The notes under the pieces were generated by a model. It worked only from the letters and a program-made list of their open reading frames with translations. It ran no database searches and was not told where the DNA came from. A program made the position numbers and the translations under genes. 64,000 bases of DNA from Eucalyptus grandis (Eukaryota; Streptophyta; Magnoliopsida; Myrtales; Myrtaceae), in contig NC_052616.1 in NCBI RefSeq assembly GCF_016545825.1, positions 34,462,192 through 34,526,191 of the forward strand, in the 5' to 3' direction. Shown here piece after piece: positions 36,501 to 48,779 of this stretch (position 1 is the stretch's first letter; every line of letters begins with the position of its first letter).

Positions 36501-37489
36501 GAAAAGAATCAAGCCTCTTCTCTCAGGCCCCTTGAGGAAATTCTGTGATTGGAAAAGCGGGAAATGGCCCCTTGAAGCTACTTTATGTAATGTCAGATGT
36601 TTAACTACATCATCTTATCACACAATAAAAATTCTAATCATCGTCAGTAATATCAACACAAGTCTCTATACTAAAAAGGCTATTTGAACATACAATGATC
36701 ATGAAATGTTTTAATATATTGGGACAAAATAATTTACCATTTCTGACACCACACATAAACAAGAGAATATTTTATTATGCTAGAATCAGCACCAATGATG
36801 TTACGTCCAGATCTGTGCTTTACATGTAGAATACAGAGTCACAAAACTATAGTTCAAAAGTAATTTCGTGATGAGTTCACCACAAGAATGGGAACTACCT
36901 TTGAACTGCAAGTTTGACTTAGGTTATAGTCAAATAAAGAGATTAACTAACACAAATACGAAAAATGAACAATATAATCACAATAAACCAAGAATCAAGA
37001 ATGAAGTGCAAGGATGTTGTCTAACTTCATATTGAAGACCTTTATAGTGTCCTCGTTGTGATTGACTACTATCACACAGGGAATTCTATAGCTATAGATA
37101 TGCTCCTTAGCATGAGCTTCATATCCTACTGCCACAGCAAGAAACATTGCCACAATGCCATAATCTGTGACATTCCCTTTTAACAGGCTATACTATAGAA
37201 GGTCATACCATGTGGCCCACTTACTATATGCACCAGTAATTGACAATCATTGAACATGCAATAGAGTTGCATCACAATACCATACATGATGTCCATGATA
37301 TTCAGAAAAGCGCCAATCATAATCCAAACGTCTTACCTTGTTGTGCAAAGCAAATGAGAGGATTTAACAAGAAGAACCAATGCACACAGATTGTTACAAC
37401 CTTACCTTGGATGAACCACCTAAGCATTAGCTCGGGCTCTCCCAAACCCATATTAATTCTCAACTTAAGTTTCAAGTATTTAACATACA
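33507..37489. other. Intergenic, with a ~125-bp direct duplication
   Basis: No gene recognised. At ~34,545-34,795 a ~125-bp segment occurs twice in tandem (marked by aaagactctttaatataaga, then agacaaactaag, and its close copy with aaagactctttaacgtaag). The rest is AT-rich with no clear structure. Confidence 0.5.
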
Positions 37490-40089
37490 AATGATTCTTA
37501 TTTAGGAGTCGTCAATATAGTGGGTCAATTGAATACCCAAGTAAAGTATCGGGAGAAACACTTTACTTCTACAAACTAGAGATTAAATGAGTTTGGGGAC
37601 TTAATCACACTAAATTACTCTAATGCCTTTTTCAGTACCTTTTATCTTTTATTTCAAAAATATTTTGTAAGTAGCTTGAATTGATTTTAAACCTATCTCT
37701 AACAAGTAAGGTGATCATGTGAGTGCACATCCATTATTAAACACTCAATCATCAAAGCAATAAATAAGTCACAAGCATAAGGAGGTAACACTTCCCTCAA
37801 CGCAAACACAAGCATCTGCAACAAATATTAATTAAAAACACCTATTCAAAAAAATTTGCTCAAATCTCTTTTTGGGTTTTCTTTTATGAAAACTAAGCTA
37901 TATGTCATGCAATTTAGTTAAATGGCCTAATTCTAATGATGGACAATTTCTAACTAAATGGACCTAGCAACAATTACTAAATGAAATGCATTTTATGGAC
38001 ATGATATTTTGTAATTTTTTTTTAAATTCATAATTAAAATTAGTAGAAATAAAAATATACCTAAAATGAGATATTGTCTATTTTAAGTTATGAAATAGAC
38101 TAACATAAATCCTATCTTAACTTAGTAAGATATGTCAACAAGCAATTCAATTCAAAGATATTATCTAACATGCATTCTAATTTAATTAGAAAAGTATCTA
38201 AAATATTCTATCATGCAATTCTATCTAGAAAACCAATCCCGAACCACATGACATGAAATGCAATTTTTTTTTTTTTTTTTTTAGTATTTTCAGTATGAAG
38301 AAAGCAACTAAAATATTCAAACCACTCAATTCACGAAGATATCATCCGATTGATTCAAATATAGAAACAATATCTAATCATCCAAATTTTCGTAAATAAA
38401 ATTGATAAATTGATCTTAACCCTTAAAGATCAAATTATCAATGTTATGGATGCCTACGCGATGAATAATTCCATCTAAAGCCTTATAGATAGAATTAAAG
38501 ATTATATGCGGATGGGAATTAGGAAATATATCCTAATGGATACTATTAAATTAGATATCAATCTCATTGATCTAAGCAATATGATATTTAAATCAAATTC
38601 GGATGAGATTTTTTATCTAATTTGCAGATATACTTTTAAATTCGAATTTGTCGATGCATGGCTTGCGAATTGTGGCCGGTGGTGCCACTCATGGCAGCGG
38701 TCACACGGTGGTTCACAGGGATGCTAGCCGACAAGGTCTCATGGTGGTGCTTATGATCAACGAAACTACAAAGAAAAAACTTCACGGGATGGCTCGGTTC
38801 AAGGATGAGCTCGATGGGACAGCAGCTCGTCTCGACGTCAGGCCAAAGGATAGTGTTGGAGCAGCTCACGTAGGGGCTCGGCGGCTCAGCACGGCAGGGC
38901 AACAGCGAGCTCAACGAGCTCGCCGGGGACTCCGCGCTTAAAGAAACGCAGGCGTGAAATTTGATAAAGACTGCCTTGGTTAATTCCTGCTTTTTGTATG
39001 TCCCCCAAAAGAAGACCGTGTGGGATTTTTCCTTCCTCGTTCTTTGCCGAATGCCTCCACTGAAGACTTTGACCAAGCAACCTCTTACCACTTCCGTATC
39101 TCAAAAGAAACGAGAAAGTGGCATCTTCTAACATGTAACGGGTGATGAAACCGTGGAATAATTGCAATAACGTGCCAATAAAACCTGCAGTAAAAATAAA
39201 GATCAGAACTTTGCAAGATCGGCCTCGGCACGTTGCTTTAGCTTGATGTGGCACAACCAAGGTTACTCGTCGTGGGAAACTCGCTGGAAAGACTTGCAGA
39301 AGACACCTAACACACAAAGATGTAATCTGAAATTTTTGAAGGCTCAATGTGATGAGCAGCGGCTGATGCCATGAATGCGACGCAGGGCTGAGATCTCGCT
39401 GGAAGTGTCAACCCTGCTGCGAAATGTGGATGTCACGGCGAGCCGCTGAGGACAATGGATGGGGTGGGCCTGGATCAATGACGCAGAGGCACGAGGCAAG
39501 GAGCAGTTTCAAGCTCTCGCTGCAGGGCGGTGTGGCAACGAGATGTCTTGGCCAAGGCTTGGCTAAGAGCTCCCTTTCTCTCCTCTCTTCTCTCTCATGT
39601 GTGGTCGTGTATATCAATCGTGAAGCCCCCTTTTCTTTTGCAAATCACACTGGTTTTTATAATGCCCCCTCACCGACTTCTTGGGATGTCAGCGTATTTT
39701 CTTTCTTTACTTCATCAACCAAATATTCTTTATTTTGCTGATCGAATCTCGCCTCACCTCAACGCACTTTTTTATTTTTATTTTCTATCTTTATTTTCCA
39801 TATATTGCATGAATATATAAAAGATCCACCGCCATATCATTCTTTCTTTTTGTTGACCAAATTTTTCTTCGATGCTCTTGAACGAATATTAGAAGAATAA
39901 TAACAATCATTTCCAAAATATAACAATCTTCCAACTCCTCACCATGGGCTTAGTCTAACTCGTTAAATTAAAGCTAGAACTATCAATTCAAACACATCCA
40001 TTACTAATCCAATGCTAATGCAATAATAAAAAATATAATAAATGCTCCTAAAACTATATGCTCTACAATCTAATATCAATATTTCTGCT

Positions 40090-40680
40090 TAGGGATTAGA
40101 AATTAATCCATAATTTTTTATGTAATAAATAAATGATTGGGTCGCCAAAAGTTAGATGTCAACAAAGACTTAATAGGAAGCCTAAGTAACTCGTGACATG
40201 TAAGGCTTTGGAGCTAAAATCCAAATATTAGCATTCTCCATTTATCTATAATATTTGAACGAATCATAGACTACAAAATGTCATAAACAGCAAATGAATG
40301 GAAAAGGATGAGAAAGCTGCTCTTGATAGGAAATGCATTTCATGAAAAATTTCAGATCTTTCTTCAAATACCCACAACACTAAGAGTCTAACAGAGGACC
40401 TTATGTAAAACAGAAATTAATCCATAATTTTTATGTAATAAATAAATGATTGCATGGACAATTGACATGTAAGGCTTTCTTTAGCTCTCCATTTATCTAT
40501 AATATTTGGAATCATTCTACAAAATTTCAGCAAATGAATATTGAAGTGCAGTATTCTTTTGAAAGTCTAACAGAGGACCTTATGTGAAATTGACAATTAT
40601 CTTTGCTCCTTATTATTAGGTATTCTAATTTCTAGTATTGAAGTGCAGTATTCTTTGAAAGTTTATGTGAAAGGCCTGGT
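40090..40680. repeat. Shuffled direct duplications
   Basis: Several short blocks occur twice in the same orientation with the spacer shortened: agaaattaatccataatttt (40.10 and 40.41 kb), gacatgtaaggcttt (40.20 and 40.47), ctccatttatctataatatt (40.24 and 40.49), agtctaacagaggaccttat (40.39 and 40.56) and attgaagtgcagtattcttt (40.54 and 40.64). The second series looks like an abridged re-copy of the first. Confidence 0.8.
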
Positions 40681-40733
40681 CGAACGCAAAGGCTGAAGTG
40701 CAGGAATTCAGTCTCTTAACTCACTCCATAACT

Positions 40734-40820
40734 GTAGGCATTTCACCAAACACCTGGTCGGAGGAGCTCGGCCGGCTTGATACGCAACGGCGCACACCAA
40801 GTGTTTGGTGAAATGCCTAC
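40734..40820. repeat. Perfect 20-bp inverted repeat (hairpin)
   Basis: gtaggcatttcaccaaacac at 40734-40753 is the exact reverse complement of 40801-40820, with a 47-nt GC-rich loop. Outside the stem a further ggaattcag / ctgaattc pairing is possible after a 22-nt bulge on the left. No terminator role is implied in a plant; a TE junction or foldback is more likely. Confidence 0.85.
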
Positions 40821-41879
40821 CTGAATTCTGGCGAGGTTGGTGGCGATCGGCGGCTTATCGGTGGCAGCTGGACGTTCCGGGGCTCCTCGGCTTCTTCTCC
40901 GGCCCGTTCCCTCTCCCTTCCTCTCGATTTCTCTCTGTCCTTTCATGCTCTCGGTTTCCTCGGTGCTTGCTGTGTTGTGGGTTCCGATTGGGGTTGGAGG
41001 CGGTTGGCGACTCTGGCAACGATCGACGGCAGCAATCGACGGCCTAGGGAGGTCTCCTTCTCTTTGTGTTTCTCTCTCTGTTTGGTCTCCTCTCCAGTGT
41101 GTTTCTCTCTATGCTTCGTTCTCCTCTTAGTGTTTGTGGTGCCGATTCTCCTCCTCTCCCGCCGGTCTTCGCCCCGTCCTTTTTCTTCCCGTTTCTTTCC
41201 CTTTTTGGCTCTCTTTTTCTTTTTGCAGGACCTCGCACGAAGACCACGACCGTGCCAGAATTGCCGGCCAGGCATTCCCGACCCGCGGATCACGCTGCCA
41301 TCTCGATCTCCCCCCGCTCCTCCATCGCTGCTCCTTCGCTCTCTCGCCGCTGATCTGATTTTCGTTCTTCCTTGCAGGTCCCGCAGCGAAGACCGGGCTG
41401 GAGGGAGGAGAAACGAGCGCAAGCCGGGCCGAAGGAGAAAGGGGCTTGGGCTGGCCCAGCGCGGGGGAGAAAGAGAAAAGAAAAGGGGTGGGTCGAGCCA
41501 AAGCCGGATCCAGCCCGACTCGACCATTTTTCGATCATTTTTTTTTTTTGGTGACTAATTCCTAACATTGTACACAATTAAGTTCTAAAAATTGTAAAAT
41601 TTAGGTGTCAACAATAACAAAATAAAATCTCATTAGGGTCGTCTCTATATGTGGCTTATAAATAGTTTACATTTCCTTTATTACATAACTCAAGTCTTTC
41701 GGTAATTGAAATAACAAATAAGAAAAGTTATTTGGAATCATAGAACATGGTATAATTAAAATGTTAATCGCATATAATGTCCTATGTCGAATTTTGTGGA
41801 TCAACATTGTTGATCCTGTTTATATTTAAATTCTTCATTATCAATCATAAAAAAAAAAAAAAAGTTAATGGGTAAGAAG

Positions 41880-42440
41880 ATGAATCGGACTTACATAAAG
41901 TGACATATATTGATACTCCAAAAGATGGATATGCTTTTTTAACCAATCTATTAAATAAATGAGCCAGCAACAACTCATTCACAATAGTTTGTCTTTGTGA
42001 GAAAATGTTGGATGCTTTCAAAGCATCATGTGATCAACCACCCAAGTAATTATGATAAATTAAGTGCTATGAACCTTTAAATTTCCTTTAAAGAAAAAAA
42101 TTTATGAATGTTTTTGGAGCACTCGATAGTCTCTCTTTTTGCGCATGCACTTCCCTACTGCAATTATTCTGTCGCTTCAATATGGCTTCAAAGTTTGGAC
42201 AATTTTAAGCTCTCTTTAAAAGTGCCATATGGCACTACCACAAGTCAAATGTTGAGGCAACTTTTAGGGCCTAATAAGTAAGATATAATTAAATGAAAAT
42301 ATACGTAGTAAACTAAATATAAATCGTAAAAGTTGAAGACATTCATGTTGAGACTAGTAGTTTGGATGGTTCAAAGTCAATCTTGTTTATGCATTAAGTT
42401 CACTCAATATTTATGTTCAATTGATAATTTTACCACTAAT
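41880..42440. repeat. Dispersed copy of the 780-bp array unit and its right flank
   Basis: Matches the diverged unit at 9.48-11.36 kb with the hAT insertion absent: gagaaaatgttggatgcttt, tttgcgcatgcacttcccta, gtcgcttcaatatggctt, aaaatatacgtagtaa and gttcactcaatattt occur in the same order. It also shows what the empty hAT target looked like. It is a single copy, not an array. Confidence 0.8.
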
Positions 42441-43016
42441 GCATAAGGGTTAGTTTCTAGAATTTAACCATAATAATATCATGTCTAAATTCGATCCATT
42501 AAATCTCAATTGTCAAAAGGATGATTACTGTACTATCTATTGTGTATGATCCAATAGTCTCTGGTAAATCATATTCATAGAATAAAATTTTCAAACGAGG
42601 GGAATGGTCGTAATGGTGCAAGTGGAACAAATTTAAAATTGCATTTCCATTTGTCGATTGTAATATATGATCATCAGTTTTTGGATTTTGAGCTAAGAAT
42701 GAATTCCAATTTGTATTCTTGTTTTAATTTATAGGTGGAGATGAATTTGTTCAGTGATTACCACAAAAATTGTATTTAATCTGTAGAAGATCATAAATTC
42801 TCATTGTAAATTCTCATCCTTGAATTTCTTGGGAAGAAATCCAAGTCAGTAACTCGAGTCGAGTTGAGCTAAGATTGACACATCCAAATTTGATTTCATT
42901 ACTAGAATGTGTGAAGTCCAACTACGCAGGAAATTTTAGAGTTTCTCTCCTTCTAAACGAGAGGATTACCCATGAATAATAATTCATGGTCATAATACGA
43001 AATAATTTTAAATGTA
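42441..43016. other. Intergenic
   Basis: AT-rich. No feature recognised. Confidence 0.4.
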
Positions 43017-43024
43017 ATATTGAA

Positions 43025-43357
43025 TAGGAGTGATCGATTCCCGGTTCGGTCTAGTTCCACCTAGGAACCGTGAATTGATCTTGGGACCGGGAACTAGACC
43101 GGACTAGTCTTAGGTTTGATCCAATGGAACCGATCATTTAGCCAAAAAAAAAAATTAATAAATTATTTAAAAAATACTGGAGCTATTATTATTTTAGGGT
43201 TTATTGCTATTTTTAAAAATATATATTTAAAAAAAAAGTTGGCCCAATCCATTCCCCCTATAATTGGTCCCTGGAATTGGGAACCGAACCAAACTAATCG
43301 GTCCGGTCTGGTCTGCACGCAGTTCTTAGTTTAGGCGGTCCTATATGCCCATCCTTA
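43025..43357. mobile_element. Small hAT-like MITE (333 bp)
   Basis: An 8-bp target duplication atattgaa lies at 43017-43024 and 43358-43365. Ends are taggagtgatcg and (reversed) taaggatgggca, imperfect inverted repeats. Subterminal ccggttcgg/accgaacc motifs occur on both sides (gggaaccgaacc near the right end), with an A/T-rich centre. No coding capacity. Confidence 0.82.
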
Positions 43358-43365
43358 ATATTGAA

Positions 43366-44989
43366 GACAAGCAAAGTAACAAAAAAGATTGACAAAAAAA
43401 AAGCAACCAAAACAAACAAACAAACAAAGTGGCTGTTTGAAGTTTGAACAAAGGGGAGTGACTCAACTCTAAATTTGTGGCAGAGTTAATGCAATAATAA
43501 TTACTGGACAAAATTGATAAATTGTCAAAAAATTTAAAACAAAAGTTGACAAATTGAAAAATTTATAATTGAATTGATTTTCGTATAATAAGTTAGAACT
43601 TTTATTCTAATAAATGAGAAAAACCAAATTAAGTAAAATGATCTCATAATAAAAGAAAATGAAAGAGTTAAAAAGTAAAAAAGAAAACAATGTATGTGAA
43701 ATTATATATAAGTAAATTTAGAAAGAAGAATGTTGAAGAAATCCGAAAATGCCTCAGCAAATTGAAGAGGGGCCAACGTGTTGGCACGGAGGGCATGGGC
43801 GTCGTGAGTTTGATATCTTTCACAAGCAATATAATTTTTTTGAGTACTTATTTATTTAATATTGCAACTCACACAAACAATACTGGCATATATATGTGTG
43901 TGTGATTTTCTGCCGTAATATTTCAAAAATTAAGGATCTTGTTGTTTTTTTCAAAGAAAATATCAAAAAGCTCATATTGTTTCTAAGCATATTGAAACAA
44001 GCTCATTCGGGGCAAAATCGATCACATGATATTAATATGTGCAGAAGCAATTTTTTTCTGAGTAGCATACATATGACCGCAATGTGCATGGCCCCAACAG
44101 CTAAAAAGCAGTAGACAACCCAATTAAAATGTGTTGTTTTATAAGCATGAGGTAAACCCATTTAGATCAATTTATACGGGCGCTTTGTTTTTTAAAACCC
44201 CTAAAACCCTTTTCCAATCCATTTATAATAGGTAAAAATATTTCGCTAACTCTCTTACCAAAGAAACTCATGCGAACCACGTGAGAAGTTCTTTACAATT
44301 ACTAGTTTCTCCCCCACTGAGAAGTTCTCTACAATTACCAGCTTCTCCCCCACTCAGCCATCGTATAAATTCATCTTGAATCTTGATCATCACCAGAAGA
44401 AACGAGAACAAAAAAGAGAGGCAATTTTTTTAGAAATATATAGTACTCGTCAGTTATAGGAAATTTCACATAATCGACGAATCCATAATTAATGCTAGGA
44501 CATAGTATCCTCAAATGGAATTAAGTATAAAATCACTTTTGTAAATCTCTTTTTATTACCGACGATATATGCCGTAATTTATTAAAAGAAAAATACTAAA
44601 AATGCATACCAACACATTGTCCCTCATTTCTATCTTACCTTTAATTCCTCCGACTTCATCTTATCACAACCTCTAAGGTCACAACCTCCGACTTCATCTT
44701 ATCACAACCTCTAGGGTCACAACCTGTAGCATCACCCATTGCTTCACACTTTCATCCAAAAACCTCTACACCTCCTCCATGACACCAGTGATTCTGCAGC
44801 ATCATGCAATTCATGAAAAGCATTATTTCTTGATTTTGCTAGAGAAATGAATCAAACCATTCACCGATCAACCATGAGAACAGTGAGAACATCGATTCCC
44901 CTTCCATCTCGTCTTCATTCATTATGGATCTTCATCAATCCACCATGATAGCAGTCGAGTTGGTGTTTGCCCCATCGAATGGAGGTTTA
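43366..44989. other. Intergenic with two short tandem duplications
   Basis: gagaagttctttacaattac, then tagtttctcccccact, is repeated at once with two or three changes (~44,280-44,355). ccgacttcatcttatcacaa, then cctcta(a/g)ggtcacaa, is doubled at ~44,645-44,720. No gene recognised. Confidence 0.6.
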
Positions 44990-45590
44990 GAGAAATATTG
45001 AACTCTTCAAGTGCATTTATTCTGTTTTCGAGAACAATTTCTAATTTTGTTCCCTAAACAAATTTATGAGCATTTGAACACATTTGGTAACTACACAAAA
45101 TTTTTATTTCCAAAATTAAAAAAAAAATGAATGCGTGTGGAACAATCCTCAAATTTTTTTATGACTTAGAATTTGAGATTTTCTTTCTTTCTTTCTATCT
45201 TCTCTTCTTCTTCCTCCTCTAGCTGGTCATTGAGCCTCAGGAGACCTCGTCAGCCCTTGGGAGGTCAACCATCCACAATCACGACGAGGGCCTGGCAAGG
45301 CTCCAACAAGGTCATCAACCATTGCCAAGCTCGAGGACTAATTAGAGGAGGAAAAAGAAGAAAATAAAATAAAATATCTTGATTCCAAATATTATTCCTA
45401 GGAACAAAAAAGTAACTTTTTCAACTTTTTAATTACATTCCAAATCTATTCCATGACCACTAATTTGTTATCAGAAATAAAAAATTAACTAACATTACCA
45501 AATGATTTTTTTTCTTTTTATTCAAGCAAACAAAAGAATAGAAATAGTTAAGAATTAACCGATTACTAAACAAGGCCTCCATTTTCTTCC
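44990..45590. mobile_element. MITE-like element with a GC-rich core
   Basis: A tttggtaactacacaaaa motif on the left, and taccaaatga and attactaaacaaggcc on the right, resemble the inverted ends of a common dicot MITE (GGCCTTGTTTGGTAA type). The middle (45.17-45.36 kb) is a pyrimidine-rich tract, a GC-rich core and a purine-rich tract, as in the larger elements here. Ends and a target duplication are not precisely defined. Confidence 0.4.
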
Positions 45591-48500
45591 AACTTCAACT
45601 CACCCTCTAATGTGAAATGTAGGAGCATAGGAAGCATGGAATTTGTCCTCCGATCCCTCAGCACTTCTTGGCATCACAATCTTCGCTAAATAAGATCTAA
45701 TCCTTTCCTCCGCATAACTTGTTTCCCTTTTCAACACTTCAACAGCCTATTCGAGAGTCCCGGCTTTAGGTCCTAGTTGTGGACTTCGATACTCTAGGGA
45801 GTTCCTGATGCGATCAATTCGCATGACATCACAACTCAGTTTCATGAATTGATTGAAGATTTCTTGCTCCATTCCCTTCAACACCTTAAATGAGTCCAAA
45901 GTGAAGTAAGAGAGAAGGGTGGAAACATTACGGATCTGTTGTAGAGAGATGGTTAGTATTGCGGGTTTGAAAAGTGGATAGCTATTTCAGTTATGTATTA
46001 GTTACATGTATTCATTTACTTTGCAAGAATGACTAAAAATACAGCTAAAAAAGGTATGAAAATATTATTTACATGAAAATTGAAATTATTCCCAATGAGT
46101 CGTGGGGAAAAATGTCTTATTCAGTAGCAATAAAAAGGCTCTGCACAAACTGTATGGGCCCCATTCACCTGTTACTACCAGAAACTTTGCCACGAGTGCG
46201 GTAGATAACTAAATATATTAGCCTCATTCTTGACTAAGAGGGATTTATCTCTTCATACAGCTATTTGCAGGGGGAGTCAAGTAGTCATGGATTGTAACTA
46301 ATGTAACAAACTAGCATTTAAAATTGTTAATGGTCATTAATACGGTTGTTAAGTTGCATTATAGATGCCTAGAAAATGTCAATAAATCGTGTAAGATTTT
46401 ACTCTATTCTTCCTGACACACGCAGCTCAGACAACGCCCTCGTTAAGGGAAAGATCATCCAAGTTTTAGGTCCCACTCCATTAACGTACTATTGAGACTC
46501 CTGTTCTTTTAAAAATTGAAGTAATTAACTTTTAAGTTCTTTTGACCAAAAAAAAAAAAAAAGTCCTAAGAAAACTAGTTACAAGAATCGTCTCCTAATG
46601 ACAATCTTCTACATGTACTTCAAAAAGCTGCTCACATGCTTCTCTTTCTATTTCTTGCAGAGTAAAGGCCACGAATCAAAATAGCCAAATCACTCTCCAG
46701 TGAAACCTCTTTTATCATTTCCACACTGCAAAAAACACAAGATATGTCTATATGACTATCCTGTGAATCCTTCATTGAAAAAGTAACCTTTGTAATCTAT
46801 GAACCATGTGAGAGGGAATAAAGACATTGCACAGCCATATATGTATGCTATGTTATAAACATCTAATGCAAGCTAGCAAGTGATGAATCTGAAGAAAGCT
46901 TTATTGCAAATCAGATCGCAACGTGACACGACTCTCAAGAATGATGAGTTTAGATCTCTTGGATATCTATCATATTCACATGTAAACAAATGATAGAGCT
47001 CCGTTTTACCCAGCATATGAGAACATACTTTCTAGTAGTCAAAAAATCGCAACATTCCTGACCAGATGTCAACAGAGTCAGTTCTTCAACATTTATACCT
47101 CTAACCTCGAAAGAGAACTAGTTCTTCAAATAAGGCCAGAATGAAGTCATGCTTTCTAAACATAACGGCAAGATAAAAAGTAACTTAAGGGCGAGGAGAG
47201 GCAGCATTTCGTTGACCAAGTAAAGCAGGAGGAGAAAAATCTAACACAGTTTATGTAGACATTTTGGGAGACAACTCTCCAGTCTTGACATAATGTGCAA
47301 GTTTAAGGAGACCAAAGAACATAGAATAGTCCAACAAAAATCCATAATATTTTCTCTTAAAGCACACATAGCTTCAAATGAAATGCCAAGTGTAACTTAC
47401 ATTTCTGAAAAGTGTAAAACTTAGTAAGCACAACCCGAAACCTACAACAAGAAAACTAACTTCAAGTAAGCATTGTCATGAATATAACTTAAAATGCACT
47501 CTAAGATCCAGCTTTCATCATTAGAAAAAAGGAATCCTAAAAGGAAGTGCCACAATGTTACTGTCAGAGATACTGTGAAATTCATCTTCAACATAAATCC
47601 ATTGTGGTCAGTAAGACTCAAGCAATTGGGAGCCCAAGCCAAATATTAGGAAGACGTGAGAAAATAGATGGCACGAGAGTTATGGACTTCAACCCCACAC
47701 AACACAAAAAAATCCACCAGAAAAGCAAAAGAACTCTTAGGGAGACAGACCTCTTAGGATACTGAAAACTGCAAAATGAAGAGTTGACTAATCACTATTA
47801 AAAGAAATAGTTTCCACTTCTTGTGCAATACATAAGCATAAATCAATAACTGATCAATTGTGCTAGAACACTGAGATATTATTGTGTTCTTATGACAACC
47901 AATTTCTATTACTAACATCTGTTCAACTTGGACAACACATACAACATGAGAATACTAATTTTGGCACCACAAATAAAGTAATCTCACTCAATAATGTCGA
48001 TTTGTTGAAGAGATCCAGCAAAATTGTAAGAGAACATTAGGTGAAGTTGAATTTCATCCAAAGATGAAGAAGCTTTTGTTGCATCTCATGGACCTGATGA
48101 AGAGACAGAAAGGCTCTAAGAATGTAATAGAGGACAAGAATTGATGGGACTTTTCAAAAAATGACCAACTTTTAATTCCAAATCACAAAAAAGGAGGCAG
48201 GGAAGGTACCTTTCTTTTGTTTGGGGGGGCTTCTTTTCTTTTACCAAGTGGTACTTACTTCTCTAAGGCAGGTTTCTTTTATTTTACCAAGCAGTACTTC
48301 CTTCTCTCTAAATGCCACAATTTCTACCTCTCTGTGAGAGAGATGGAAAGTAGCTATTTCAAGGCTCGGGTCCTCACTTAATTTAATTCTGCAGAAGGGA
48401 TATCTTACTTGTAAATAGCTTCCTTTTTTATGGTGGGATCAAAGCCATAAGGAAAGTGATAATACTCAATTCTCAACAGAAATCCCTGCATGGAGCCAGT

Positions 48501-48779
48501 GGATGGCAATGCAAGATTTCCTCCCAAGTCTCCAACTTTCCACATGCCCAACTCATACAGCTGAGAAATACTTTAACTCCCTTGGCCTCCTAGACAAAAC
48601 CAAAGCTGATAAAAAAAGCCATGGATTCCACATGAATTCATTGTCTATTACATCATAAAAGCAAGCCCATATTAAATAGTGCTTGTGTTAGCTAATCCAC
48701 TCTCATCAATGCTTAACATAATGAGCAAATTCAGGATCTTTACGGAGTTCATGACAGGAGATATAAACTTATGCCCTCG
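45591..48779. other. Intergenic, downstream of the PPR gene
   Basis: No coding exon, RNA gene or defined transposon recognised. The right part is the 3' flank of the PPR gene and may include its 3' UTR. Confidence 0.45.

Larger units (their letters stand above)
37490..41620 (+). mobile_element. Probable LTR-retrotransposon-derived (LARD-like) remnant
   Basis: At ~37,500 the stretch taggagtcgtcaatatagtg, followed by ggagaaacactttac and gtttggggacttaatcacac, resembles the leader (GGAGTCGCCACC... GGGGACTT...) of large non-coding gypsy-related elements in dicots. At ~41,600 aaaatttaggtgtcaaca, and at ~40,150 gttagatgtcaaca, resemble their LTR-internal junction. Between them are GC-rich stretches (38.65-38.94, 39.36-39.60, 40.74-41.53 kb) open in several frames on both strands but matching no gag or pol domain. 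Intact paired LTRs were not found. The call rests on remembered motifs only. Confidence 0.3.

Noticed and set aside
38636..39347. Open frames of 151 and 153 codons on the minus strand
   Set aside because: Overlapped by a 97-codon open frame on the other strand, with no recognisable motif, inside the LARD-like region.
40743..41577. Many long open frames on both strands, up to ~194 codons
   Set aside because: GC-rich, low-complexity Ser/Arg/Pro frames open on both strands with no domain. Probably transposon-derived.
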